NCBI GenBank assembly: GCA_022447205.1
Contig: JAKVBQ010000018.1
Coordinates: 1 to 57,291, forward strand
Length of the DNA: 57,291 nt
Origin: Phycisphaerales bacterium
GTDB lineage: Bacteria; Planctomycetota; Phycisphaerae; Phycisphaerales; SM1A02
Reading direction: 5' to 3'
The notes under the pieces: generated by a model
Database searches by the model: none
Told to the model about the DNA's origin: nothing
What the model saw: the letters and a program-made list of their open reading frames with translations, nothing else
Position numbers and translations under genes: made by a program
In this document: positions 9,387-16,825 of the stretch, piece after piece
Numbering within the stretch: position 1 is the first letter of the stretch
How the letters are laid out: the number at the start of each line of letters is the position of its first letter

Positions 9387-9601
9387 TACAATCAGCACGG
9401 AATTCGTTCTTGAACCCGTCACCCCACCAGGCAGGGTGGCGGAGGCTCAACAACCTGCCTGGCGACATGTCAGTCCCTGTTCCGCCCGTTTCGGGGTCGT
9501 TTCGACGCTCCTCCATCCGGGCCGGCTCCACCCCGCAGGGCACGAACATGTGTGAAAGGTGAAGAACGATTCCCAGTCGCTACAAGTCAACCGGTTCGAT
9601 C
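9387..9601 (+). promoter_or_regulatory. Possible promoter and structured leader before the PSP1 gene
   Basis: This 220-base gap between der and the PSP1 gene holds a good -10 match, TACAAT (9387-9392), just past the der stop. It is followed by an inverted repeat, CCAGGCAGG (9427-9435) and CCTGCCTGG (9454-9462), with an 18-base loop. No T-tract follows, so it is not a standard terminator. It may be a structured 5' leader of about 170-200 bases or a small RNA. I recognise no known RNA family. Confidence 0.35.
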
Positions 9602-11008
9602 GTGAAGCTCCCGGTCTTCGAGGACGAGTCCGATCCCGATACGAGGGATGTCCTCAGTTCAGAGGAGGCCTATCGCCTTCGCAAGCCTCCGACTTCGATC
9701 GTCGTCCGCTACGGGTCGATGCGCATGGTCGCGGAGTATCCCTATGACGGACCTGCGAAACCCGGTTGCGGAAGCAAGCTGATCGCCAGGACGAGCCGAG
9801 GCCTCGAGGTCGTCGAGATGCTCACCACGACCTGCCCCAATTCCGGGTGCGGGAAATCGGTCTCCCGGAAGGAGATGCTCGACTACATCGACAATTCCGG
9901 TGGCGCGGACTATCCGTTCAAGACCTCGGGCAAGATCCTTCGTGTCGCATCGGTCGAGGATCTCAACAGGTGGAGCGAGATCCAGGCTCGTGTTCGGGAT
10001 CGAATCGGGGACATCAAGGAGGCCATCTCCAAGCACGGGCTCGCCGACGAGATGCACCTCGTGGACGTCGAACCGATCCTCTCCGAAGAACAGCTCACGG
10101 TCTTCTACACCTCGGAGGACCGAGTCGACTTCAGGGAACTGGTGCAATGGCTTGCCCGTGAATTCAGCTGTCGCATCGAGATGCGTCAGGTGGGAGCGAG
10201 GGACGAGGCCCGGCTGGTCGCCGACTACGAGCGATGCGGCCAGCACTGCTGCTGTCAGAACTTCCTGAAGGTCCTCAAGCCGGTCTCGATGCGCTCGGCC
10301 AAGGTCCAGAAGGCCACGCTCGACCCACTCAAGATCTCCGGGCGTTGCGGTCGGTTGATGTGCTGTCTTCGTTACGAGGACGAGACCTACTCGGAACTGA
10401 AGTCCCGCCTCCCGCACAAGAAGACGCGTGTCGGCACTCCGGAGGGTCCCGGTCTCGTCATGGATTCGAAGATCCTGGTCCAGCTGGTCCTGGTGAAGCT
10501 CGAGGAGGACAGTCGCACGATCGCCGTCCCGGTGGAGGATCTCTGTGATCCCGATGACTGTCCGGATCCCGCGAAGGCGAAGGCACCCGATCCACTGCGC
10601 GGCATGCCCTCGGAGACGATCGAACGCAGCGAGAAGGGGTCCGGCAGGAAGCGTCGTCGCCGTCGTCGCGGTTCGAAGAACGCCCAGCAGGATGCGTTCC
10701 GCGAAACCTCACAGGCTGAAAGTGCGTCGCCCGGGAGCGCTCGTGGCTCCGATGCACTCGCTCCCGAGGAGGGTGGGTCCGAGCCATCGACCGGCAAGAA
10801 GCGCCGTCGCCGTCGACGCCGCAGGTCGAAGGACGGTGGCTCCGGTGGCCAGGCGGCCGAGGGCATGACGCCGGAATCCGGCACACCCGCTCCCTCGAAC
10901 CAGGCATCCGACGGTTCCGCTCAGCCGAAGAAGAAGCGCCGTCGCCGTCGACGCAGGCGGAGCGGTGGAAACGACAAGAACTCCGGCCAGGCCCCATCCG
11001 AAGGCTGA
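9602..11008 (+). CDS. PSP1-domain protein (RicT/YaaT-like) with Arg-rich tail
   Basis: The protein has 468 residues from GTG 9602. The N-terminal two thirds is a PSP1 domain. Its Cys-rich signature is CGQHCCCQNFLKVLKP followed by CGRLMCCLRYE, the motif of B. subtilis RicT, an Fe-S partner of RNase Y in mRNA processing. An extra Cys pair lies near residue 80 (CPNSGCGKS). The last 150 residues are low complexity, with three Lys/Arg blocks (about 344, 400 and 455) separated by Ser/Gly/Glu-rich linkers, suggesting nucleic-acid binding. No Shine-Dalgarno site precedes GTG 9602. The frame is open back to 9563, and an ATT at 9569 follows AAGGTGAAG, so the true start may be ATT. Confidence 0.85.
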   Translation: MKLPVFEDESDPDTRDVLSSEEAYRLRKPPTSIVVRYGSMRMVAEYPYDGPAKPGCGSKLIARTSRGLEVVEMLTTTCPNSGCGKSVSRKEMLDYIDNSGGADYPFKTSGKILRVASVEDLNRWSEIQARVRDRIGDIKEAISKHGLADEMHLVDVEPILSEEQLTVFYTSEDRVDFRELVQWLAREFSCRIEMRQVGARDEARLVADYERCGQHCCCQNFLKVLKPVSMRSAKVQKATLDPLKISGRCGRLMCCLRYEDETYSELKSRLPHKKTRVGTPEGPGLVMDSKILVQLVLVKLEEDSRTIAVPVEDLCDPDDCPDPAKAKAPDPLRGMPSETIERSEKGSGRKRRRRRRGSKNAQQDAFRETSQAESASPGSARGSDALAPEEGGSEPSTGKKRRRRRRRRSKDGGSGGQAAEGMTPESGTPAPSNQASDGSAQPKKKRRRRRRRRSGGNDKNSGQAPSEG

Positions 11009-11030
11009 TTGCGCGGTACTCTATCCATGC

Positions 11031-12842
11031 ATGAGCGCTGAATCCGACCACTCCACGACTGAATCCGGGCAGGCCTCCTCCGGTGGCATCTCCGACACGA
11101 TCCAGGCCCTGATCGTCGCCTTCGTCATCGCGATGACCGCTCGTGGTTTCGTGCTCGAAGGCTTCGTCATCCCCACCGGGTCGATGGCTCCGACACTCAT
11201 GGGCCAGCATGGCCGCTACCACTCCCCGCAGACCGGATGGAGCTATGCCTTCGACTGGGGGAACAGCAACCGCGGCTTCGGCTCGATGTGGATGAACTCG
11301 GCCAAGATCCTCGTCGACGCCAGTCGACAGGCGCAGGCGATCAGTGACCCCACCGATCGGAGGCGGGTCCTGCGACAGGCGATCCGCAAGGCCGCCATCA
11401 ACAGGTGGGATCCGTACTTCGGCCTGGACAGACCGGTGGAACGGTGGGAACCCGATCCATCGAAGGCCCCGAGATCCCGAAGTGGTGATCGCGTCCTGGT
11501 TCTGAAGGCGGTCTATCCGCTCATGGAGCCGGATCGTTTCGACGTCGTGGTCTTCAAGAACCCGACCGATCCCATGGGTCCGACCCAGAACTACATCAAG
11601 CGGCTGGTCGGGCTTCCCGAGGAGAAGCTGGTCACCGTCGACGGCGACATCTTCACCGGTCCGCTTGATCGGGGTGTCGAGCAGATGAACGTCGCTCGGA
11701 AGCCGGAGTCGGTCCAGCGGGCGGTCTGGCAGCCGGTCTATGACTCGAGCTACCAGCCGATCGATCTCGAGGCCTGGCGTGACTCCGAGCGGGTGTCCTG
11801 GTGGGGTGGCCCCTGGCTTCCCGATTCCAACGGCGAACTCGACTGGTCGATCGGCACCGACCGGACCTGGCGCTGCACGTCCTCGGGTTCGAGCCGACTC
11901 CTGTTCAACGGTGACGCGTGGCCGATCACCGATTTCAACATGTACAACATCTATCGAGGCCACTCATCGGGTTCCTCGATGACACCTCCCCTGATGAGCG
12001 AGCCCTATGCAGTGAGCGATGTCCGGGTGAGAGGCACGATCGATGCCGTGGAGCCGGGTGGCTTCGACTCCACCACGCTCGAGATGACCACGCGTGGTCT
12101 CCTGCATGAATGGCAGGTCACCCGTGATGAGGTCAGGCTCCGACTTGTCGACGCCACCACCGGCGCCGAGATCGCCTCGGATGCGGTGACGTTCTCGCCG
12201 CCCGCGCGTGCCTTCGAGGTCGACTTCTGGCATGTCGATCAGCAGATGTGGCTCTTCATCGACGGAAAGCTGATGCTTCAGCTCCCCTACGATGGCTGGG
12301 ATCCCATCGAACGCTTCCAGGCAAGCTTCCCCGGTACGTCGGTCGAAGCCTACATGCGCTCGCCCGAGATCCCGAGGCCAGAGCCCCCGGCCCTCGCATG
12401 GCGTTTCGAGAGCACGCCCTTCGCGCTTCGAAGCGTGCAGGTCGCTCGGGACATCTACTATCGCCCCGTCGAGCTTGACGAGCGAAACGTCGGTACGGCT
12501 CGGAACCCGGGCAACCAGTTCTTCGAGAACGGTCCGCCGATCTACGGCCTCGGGTTCGGCACCAACCTCCTGGAGCCCTCCCGCATCGAGGCCGATCAGT
12601 TCGTGATGTTCGGTGACAACAGCGCGGCGAGCCGTGACGGTCGCATGTGGGGACGGCCTCACCAGCTTGCCGTCGATTATTCCGGTGATTCCGCACCGTT
12701 CGTCGTGCCTCGAAAGCTTCTCATCGGGAAGGCGTTCAGCGTCTACTTCCCCGCACCGCTTCCATCCCGGCTGCCATGGCCGCTCTCGTCGGTGAAGATC
12801 AACATCGTCCCCGATTTCGGCAGGATCCGTTTCATCCGTTGA
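11031..12842 (+). CDS. lepB: Signal peptidase I with a large inserted domain
   Basis: Type I signal peptidase of 603 residues, cleaving signal peptides at the outer face of the inner membrane. One N-terminal membrane helix (about 23-46) leads to the nucleophile motif PTGSMAPTL (Ser51). The general base lies in NYIKRLVGLP (Lys190), and the family's last box reads MFGDNSAASRDGRMWG (Asp529). About 340 residues separate Lys190 and Asp529, far more than in E. coli. The insert contains a beta-rich region resembling a LamG/concanavalin fold (HVDQQMWLFIDGKLMLQLPY). TACTCT (11017-11022) is eight bases before ATG 11031; a longer frame would overlap the previous gene. Confidence 0.93.
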   Translation: MSAESDHSTTESGQASSGGISDTIQALIVAFVIAMTARGFVLEGFVIPTGSMAPTLMGQHGRYHSPQTGWSYAFDWGNSNRGFGSMWMNSAKILVDASRQAQAISDPTDRRRVLRQAIRKAAINRWDPYFGLDRPVERWEPDPSKAPRSRSGDRVLVLKAVYPLMEPDRFDVVVFKNPTDPMGPTQNYIKRLVGLPEEKLVTVDGDIFTGPLDRGVEQMNVARKPESVQRAVWQPVYDSSYQPIDLEAWRDSERVSWWGGPWLPDSNGELDWSIGTDRTWRCTSSGSSRLLFNGDAWPITDFNMYNIYRGHSSGSSMTPPLMSEPYAVSDVRVRGTIDAVEPGGFDSTTLEMTTRGLLHEWQVTRDEVRLRLVDATTGAEIASDAVTFSPPARAFEVDFWHVDQQMWLFIDGKLMLQLPYDGWDPIERFQASFPGTSVEAYMRSPEIPRPEPPALAWRFESTPFALRSVQVARDIYYRPVELDERNVGTARNPGNQFFENGPPIYGLGFGTNLLEPSRIEADQFVMFGDNSAASRDGRMWGRPHQLAVDYSGDSAPFVVPRKLLIGKAFSVYFPAPLPSRLPWPLSSVKINIVPDFGRIRFIR

Positions 12843-12868
12843 TGAACGCGCTTGGTCGCGCCTTCATC
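12841..12868. terminator. Possible hairpin terminator between convergent genes
   Basis: GATGAA-C-GCGC, loop TTGGTC, GCGC-C-TTCATC: ten base pairs with one C:C mismatch, overlapping the lepB stop codon. It sits between convergent genes and could end transcription from either side, but no T-tract follows in either direction. Confidence 0.35.
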
Positions 12869-12931
12869 ATTCGAGTGCGTGAACGCGTGTGATGCCCCAT
12901 TCAACATACGAACGGGATGCGCGGTCCGATT

Positions 12932-15049
12932 TCACCTGACCGAGGAATCATCGTCGACATGGAGTTTCCCGACGAGTTCCGCCAGCTCCCCCAGCGAGTC
13001 ATTGCCTCTTGACTGCCAGTGGTTCGTTCTGATCGGTTCGATCCTGTCCACCACCTCGAGGAGCTCGATCAACCTCGTCCTGGGCGTGCCCAGGAGGGCG
13101 GTTTCCTTGTCGTCCAGCTCGATGATGTCGCTGATCCCGAAGAGTTCTCCGAGACCATCATCGCCGGGGAAGGACGGCCTTGCGGGAGTTTCCTCGTCGA
13201 CCTTCCGAGCTGCGGCGAGGAAGGCGATGGCCGCAAGGCGTTCGGTGTTCCAGTTGCGGGCAAGGCGCTCCGCATCGATCGGATTGCGCAGGCCGAATCC
13301 CATGATGACCCTGAAGAACGGTGGTCGCAGTGTGGCTTCCCGTGCTGCCGACCAGCCGAGGGGGTCATTCCCTGCGATCCTGGCAAGCCTGCGGTCGAGC
13401 AGGTCCCTTGATTCGACCGAGCAGCTCCGCCCGGGGAGCACGGCTCGGGCCAGTTCCATCAGTTCCGTGGCCGCCGCTGCGGACGCGACCGATCCGGCAA
13501 GATGTGATCCATCCCCAAGATGGACGGATACGGCGAACGCATCGGCGAGGGACCTGATCAGATCAGATGAGTCCTCCTCGACATCATCTTCATCAAGGCA
13601 TGAGATCATCGCGGCTTCGGCGAGCAGGAGACGGATCGCAGCCCGCATCGGTCGTACCCATTCACCGAAGGGGATGACCTCACCGCGTCGTTCGGCGACG
13701 ATGTCCGCCTTCCATTCGCATCGCTCGAACTTGGCTGCTCCACGAAGGATGCCGATGATCGGTGCAGCCTGTTCGAGTGCTCCTCTCGCCTCGTCAAGCA
13801 TCGCATCGGGAATGTCGTCACAGGAACCGGTGACCGCGACGATCTTTCGGATCATGTCGAGGAGCTCCTGGTCGGATTTCGTGATCCTGGCCAGGTATGG
13901 GAATGCCTGTTCATAGAGCACCGCGGCGTTCGCGAAGTTCGCGGGATCCGCGCCTCCGGCGATCTTCTCGAGGATGCTGGTGTACCGGCGGATCTGGTTG
14001 TCGGCCTGGATCTTCCGATCGAGGAGCAGGTCGTAGGAAGGCATGACGATCTCGGCGAGCAGTCCATATTCACCTGCAAGAAGGTCCTCTTCGAGTTCGG
14101 CGATGGCCCTCTTCGCCTTTTCCGGGTCTTCCTCGAGAAAGGCGGTCTGTGCGAGTTCGAACCCTGGTCGTGCGAGTTCAAGCTGTTCCGCGAACTCCTC
14201 CTCATCGAGGTTCCGGATCAGCTCGATCGTGCCGTTCTTCTCCCCATCGGTGAAGGTGCCGAACATCTCCGCGAACTCCGCTGCGTCGTAGTTCAGCGAG
14301 AGCATGGTGGCCTCGAGTGATTCGAGTTCGCTGCCCATGGATCGAGCGAACTGGAACGGGTCGGGATTCTTCGAATCAAAGCCGCCGAGGGCGATGTTCG
14401 CGCTCGCCTGATCGAGATCGCCTCGTGCGATGGCATCCTCGATCGAATCGAAGCCCTGCTGCGCACAACTCAGGCCGACCAGTGAGTTGATCACCATGCC
14501 GTCCGATGCGGAGTGCCTGCTGAGGTTCATGAGTGCGGCAAGGGAGTCCGCCGAGGATGTGGATTCACCATTGGCACGACGCATGTTGGATTCAAGGGAA
14601 AGCAGACGCGAGAGTTCACGCATCGGGGCCAGGTGGGGGACGAGTGTCATGTAGCCGTCTTCGACATTGGGCCCGAAGTCGGCGTAGTCGAGTGCGGACG
14701 CCTCGTGGGCGAGCTGAAGCGCTCTGGAGCCGCGCTCGAGGAGATCAGCCACTTCGCGAGTCTGGTATGAGGCGGGGCCCGGTTGCTCTTCGATGTGCTC
14801 CATGATCCGCATCCAGTCATCCTGGAACCCATCGCCAAGCTGGATCAGTTCGTCGAATGCCCGCATGTAGACCAGAGCCGCGTTCTCCCTGTCATCGCCG
14901 GGTTGCAGGGCATCTCGGAGCACGTCCCTCTGCTGCTGTTCATCCGTCTCCTGGAAGGCTGCAGCCATCGACACCGAGTGCAGCCCTGAAACCAGGATCA
15001 GGGCGGTGACTGCCGGGATCAGATCTCGTCGTCTGTTGCAGGACTTGAT
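12932..15049 (-). CDS. Secreted helical protein of unknown function, possible ATC start
   Basis: I do not recognise the family. From GTG 14974 the protein has 680 residues, mostly amphipathic helices rich in Glu, Ala and Leu. The frame stays open upstream to a stop at 15074-15076. This extension encodes a convincing signal peptide: basic IKSCNRRRD, hydrophobic LIPAVTALILVSGL, then a small-residue cleavage region (SMAAAF). No ATG, GTG or TTG precedes the basic part; the only near-cognate codon there is ATC 15049-15047, which I take as the tentative start (705 residues). If wrong, the start is GTG 14974 and the signal peptide is lost. It lies downstream of the YbhN-like gene. Confidence 0.75.
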   Translation of the reverse strand: MKSCNRRRDLIPAVTALILVSGLHSVSMAAAFQETDEQQQRDVLRDALQPGDDRENAALVYMRAFDELIQLGDGFQDDWMRIMEHIEEQPGPASYQTREVADLLERGSRALQLAHEASALDYADFGPNVEDGYMTLVPHLAPMRELSRLLSLESNMRRANGESTSSADSLAALMNLSRHSASDGMVINSLVGLSCAQQGFDSIEDAIARGDLDQASANIALGGFDSKNPDPFQFARSMGSELESLEATMLSLNYDAAEFAEMFGTFTDGEKNGTIELIRNLDEEEFAEQLELARPGFELAQTAFLEEDPEKAKRAIAELEEDLLAGEYGLLAEIVMPSYDLLLDRKIQADNQIRRYTSILEKIAGGADPANFANAAVLYEQAFPYLARITKSDQELLDMIRKIVAVTGSCDDIPDAMLDEARGALEQAAPIIGILRGAAKFERCEWKADIVAERRGEVIPFGEWVRPMRAAIRLLLAEAAMISCLDEDDVEEDSSDLIRSLADAFAVSVHLGDGSHLAGSVASAAAATELMELARAVLPGRSCSVESRDLLDRRLARIAGNDPLGWSAAREATLRPPFFRVIMGFGLRNPIDAERLARNWNTERLAAIAFLAAARKVDEETPARPSFPGDDGLGELFGISDIIELDDKETALLGTPRTRLIELLEVVDRIEPIRTNHWQSRGNDSLGELAELVGKLHVDDDSSVR

Positions 15050-15090
15050 GTGGCACCCACTTTCGGAGTCACCTCAATGGTACGCAGGAT

Positions 15091-16116
15091 TCAAGTGCCC
15101 GTATGCACCCGACACGGCGATTTCCCGTCGGATTCCGGGTCTTCACTTCCGACCTTCGTCCGTCTGGTGAAGGTCAGTACGAGGAATACCAGTCCCCCGA
15201 TCAGGAATGGAACCAGGTAGTAGAGCACTCGGAACGTGATCAGCGATGCAACAAGATCCGCCTCGCTCGGGAATCTCGGTGCGAGCACCACGAGCATGAT
15301 CGCCGTGAACACCCCGATGCCGCCGGGGACCGCCGACATCAACGCGACGAACTGGACGACGGAGAAGATGCCGACGAATGCGAGCCATCCGAGGTCGTGG
15401 TGCGGGGGGAGCAGGACGTAGAGGACGGTTGACGCGATTGCGAGATCGGCCACCGACGCGGTGAGCTGGAGGAGACCGATGCCGGGTCCCGGCAGCCTGA
15501 CCTCATGTCCCCTGAACATGAATGGGCGTCGCCTGACCATCGTCAGCACGAACCAGAAGGCGATCGCACCCAGCAGTGCCGAGGGGATCACGTACCTGAA
15601 CCACTCATGCGCGAACACAGGTCCGACCTTCGGGAGTTTCGAGAGCAGTCTGGTCAGCTCCGCCCCTTCAAGGAGCAGGGCACCTGAGGAGACGAACGAG
15701 AGGCCCATGTAGTAGGTCAGGACCCCGAAACCGACGATCATGCCGACATCCCGACCCGAGACACCCCACCGTGGGTAGACGCGCAGTCTCAGCATCGCAC
15801 CGACGAGGACCCCGTGGCCTGTGGTGTTCGTGATGCTGTAGCCGAGAAGCCCTGTTGCGAGTGGTCTCCACCAGCCGATTCCGATCCTGCAATGGCGTGC
15901 CGCAACCAGGTCGTATCCAGCCAGGGCAATGAGCCCCGGAATGACCAGGCCGGCCGCGATCGCGACATGCCAGCCGGGGATGGCGAGGACCGCATCCCTG
16001 ATCTGGCCGAACGAGTACTTGTGCAGCTCGAGGTAGATCGCATAGATCGCGAATCCGAACACCACGATGGTGAAGATCGGACTGAGCTTGCTGAGGCTGG
16101 GGAGTCGGAAGGTCAC
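15091..16116 (-). CDS. YbhN/UPF0104-type integral membrane protein
   Basis: A 341-residue protein with about eight membrane helices, in the lysylphosphatidylglycerol synthase transmembrane (UPF0104/YbhN) family. Typical features are the amphipathic segment after the first helix (YSFGQIRDAV), GYSITNTTGHGVLVGAMLRLRVY and AVPGGIGVFTAIMLVVL. Members are thought to move or modify lipids; no catalytic synthase domain is present, so the role is open. GTG 16116 is chosen because TATCCT (16128-16123) lies six bases upstream. ATG 16194 would run into the terminator of the RRM gene. Confidence 0.85.
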   Translation of the reverse strand: MTFRLPSLSKLSPIFTIVVFGFAIYAIYLELHKYSFGQIRDAVLAIPGWHVAIAAGLVIPGLIALAGYDLVAARHCRIGIGWWRPLATGLLGYSITNTTGHGVLVGAMLRLRVYPRWGVSGRDVGMIVGFGVLTYYMGLSFVSSGALLLEGAELTRLLSKLPKVGPVFAHEWFRYVIPSALLGAIAFWFVLTMVRRRPFMFRGHEVRLPGPGIGLLQLTASVADLAIASTVLYVLLPPHHDLGWLAFVGIFSVVQFVALMSAVPGGIGVFTAIMLVVLAPRFPSEADLVASLITFRVLYYLVPFLIGGLVFLVLTFTRRTKVGSEDPESDGKSPCRVHTGT

Positions 16117-16165
16117 GGTTGGAGGATATCCATTCTCGCCTGCGGGGGATCGGAGTGCCCCTTCC

Positions 16166-16198
16166 AAGAAAAACGCCATGGCGAGAATCGCCATGGCG
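16166..16198 (-). terminator. Intrinsic terminator of the RRM gene
   Basis: On the minus strand an 11-base-pair perfect stem (CGCCATGGCGA/TCGCCATGGCG, 16198-16174, loop TTC) is followed by TTTTTCTT (16173-16166). It sits 80 bases after the RRM stop codon and is the cleanest terminator in the window. Confidence 0.9.
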
Positions 16199-16277
16199 TG
16201 CTTGCTTGTCTCTTGCCGTTCGCTTGTGAGCCGACCCGGACGGGTCGCCTCGAGAACATTCCGTGTTCGAATCGAAC

Positions 16278-16529
16278 TCAGCGACGGGGCTGACGTTCCT
16301 GGGCTTCGTTGATGCGAAGCGCCCGGCCGTCCATGTCCTGTCCGTTGAGCTGGTCGATAGCCTTGCGAGCGCCTTCGTCATCCATCTCGACGAAGCCGAA
16401 GCCACGTGAGCGACCGGTTTCGCGGTCAAGGATGACACGTGCGCGCTGCACGCTGCCGAATTGCGAGAAGAGATCTTCGAGTTCTTGGTCCCCTGCGGAC
16501 CAGGGCAGGTTGCCCACGTAAATGTTCAT
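16278..16529 (-). CDS. Small RNA-binding protein with one RRM domain
   Basis: An 83-residue RNA recognition motif protein. RNP2 is IYVGNLPW near the start and RNP1 is RGFGFVEM (about 42-49); a short basic tail ends QPRR. Bacterial RRM proteins of this kind, well known in cyanobacteria and planctomycetes, bind single-stranded RNA and are often cold-induced. The start at ATG 16529 gives the usual length. The gene has its own strong terminator and is separated from the divergent molybdoenzyme gene by about 300 bases, so it is probably monocistronic with a long leader. Confidence 0.93.
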   Translation of the reverse strand: MNIYVGNLPWSAGDQELEDLFSQFGSVQRARVILDRETGRSRGFGFVEMDDEGARKAIDQLNGQDMDGRALRINEAQERQPRR

Positions 16530-16825
16530 CAGTAGCACCGGTCTAAAGTAAGTCACAGGTTGAATACGGTATCGATGCCTTCCTGTGACAGCAGGTCAAT
16601 CGACTACGCACGCCGTGCCCCAGCGTGCCTCAACATGGTACCGGATCTGATGAACGATTGGAACGATTCAAGCTTTCTCTGTAGCCATATCGCTTAATGG
16701 TGCCGTGTCAACGAGTTCGTCACTGATAACAAATGTGGACTCTGGCCCTGGATTTCCACATTTGTCCCGGTTCATCCGATTTCAGTTCCGGCGATCGCCA
16801 CTCTGACGCAGAGTATGCTGCCCTG
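16530..16825. other. Intergenic region between RRM gene and molybdoenzyme gene
   Basis: About 300 bases without a gene and noticeably less GC-rich than the surroundings. It must hold the RRM promoter (minus) and the oxidoreductase promoter (plus, TATGCT at 16814-16819). I see no coding frame I would defend. Its main structure is the palindrome listed separately. Confidence 0.7.
16729..16765. promoter_or_regulatory. Perfect 11-bp palindrome upstream of the molybdoenzyme gene
   Basis: ACAAATGTGGA (16729-16739) and TCCACATTTGT (16755-16765) form a perfect inverted repeat with a 15-base spacer. It ends 48 bases before the TATGCT box of the oxidoreductase gene. It could be an operator for a dimeric regulator. 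A transcription-attenuating hairpin is less likely, since it lies upstream of the inferred transcript start. Confidence 0.55.
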
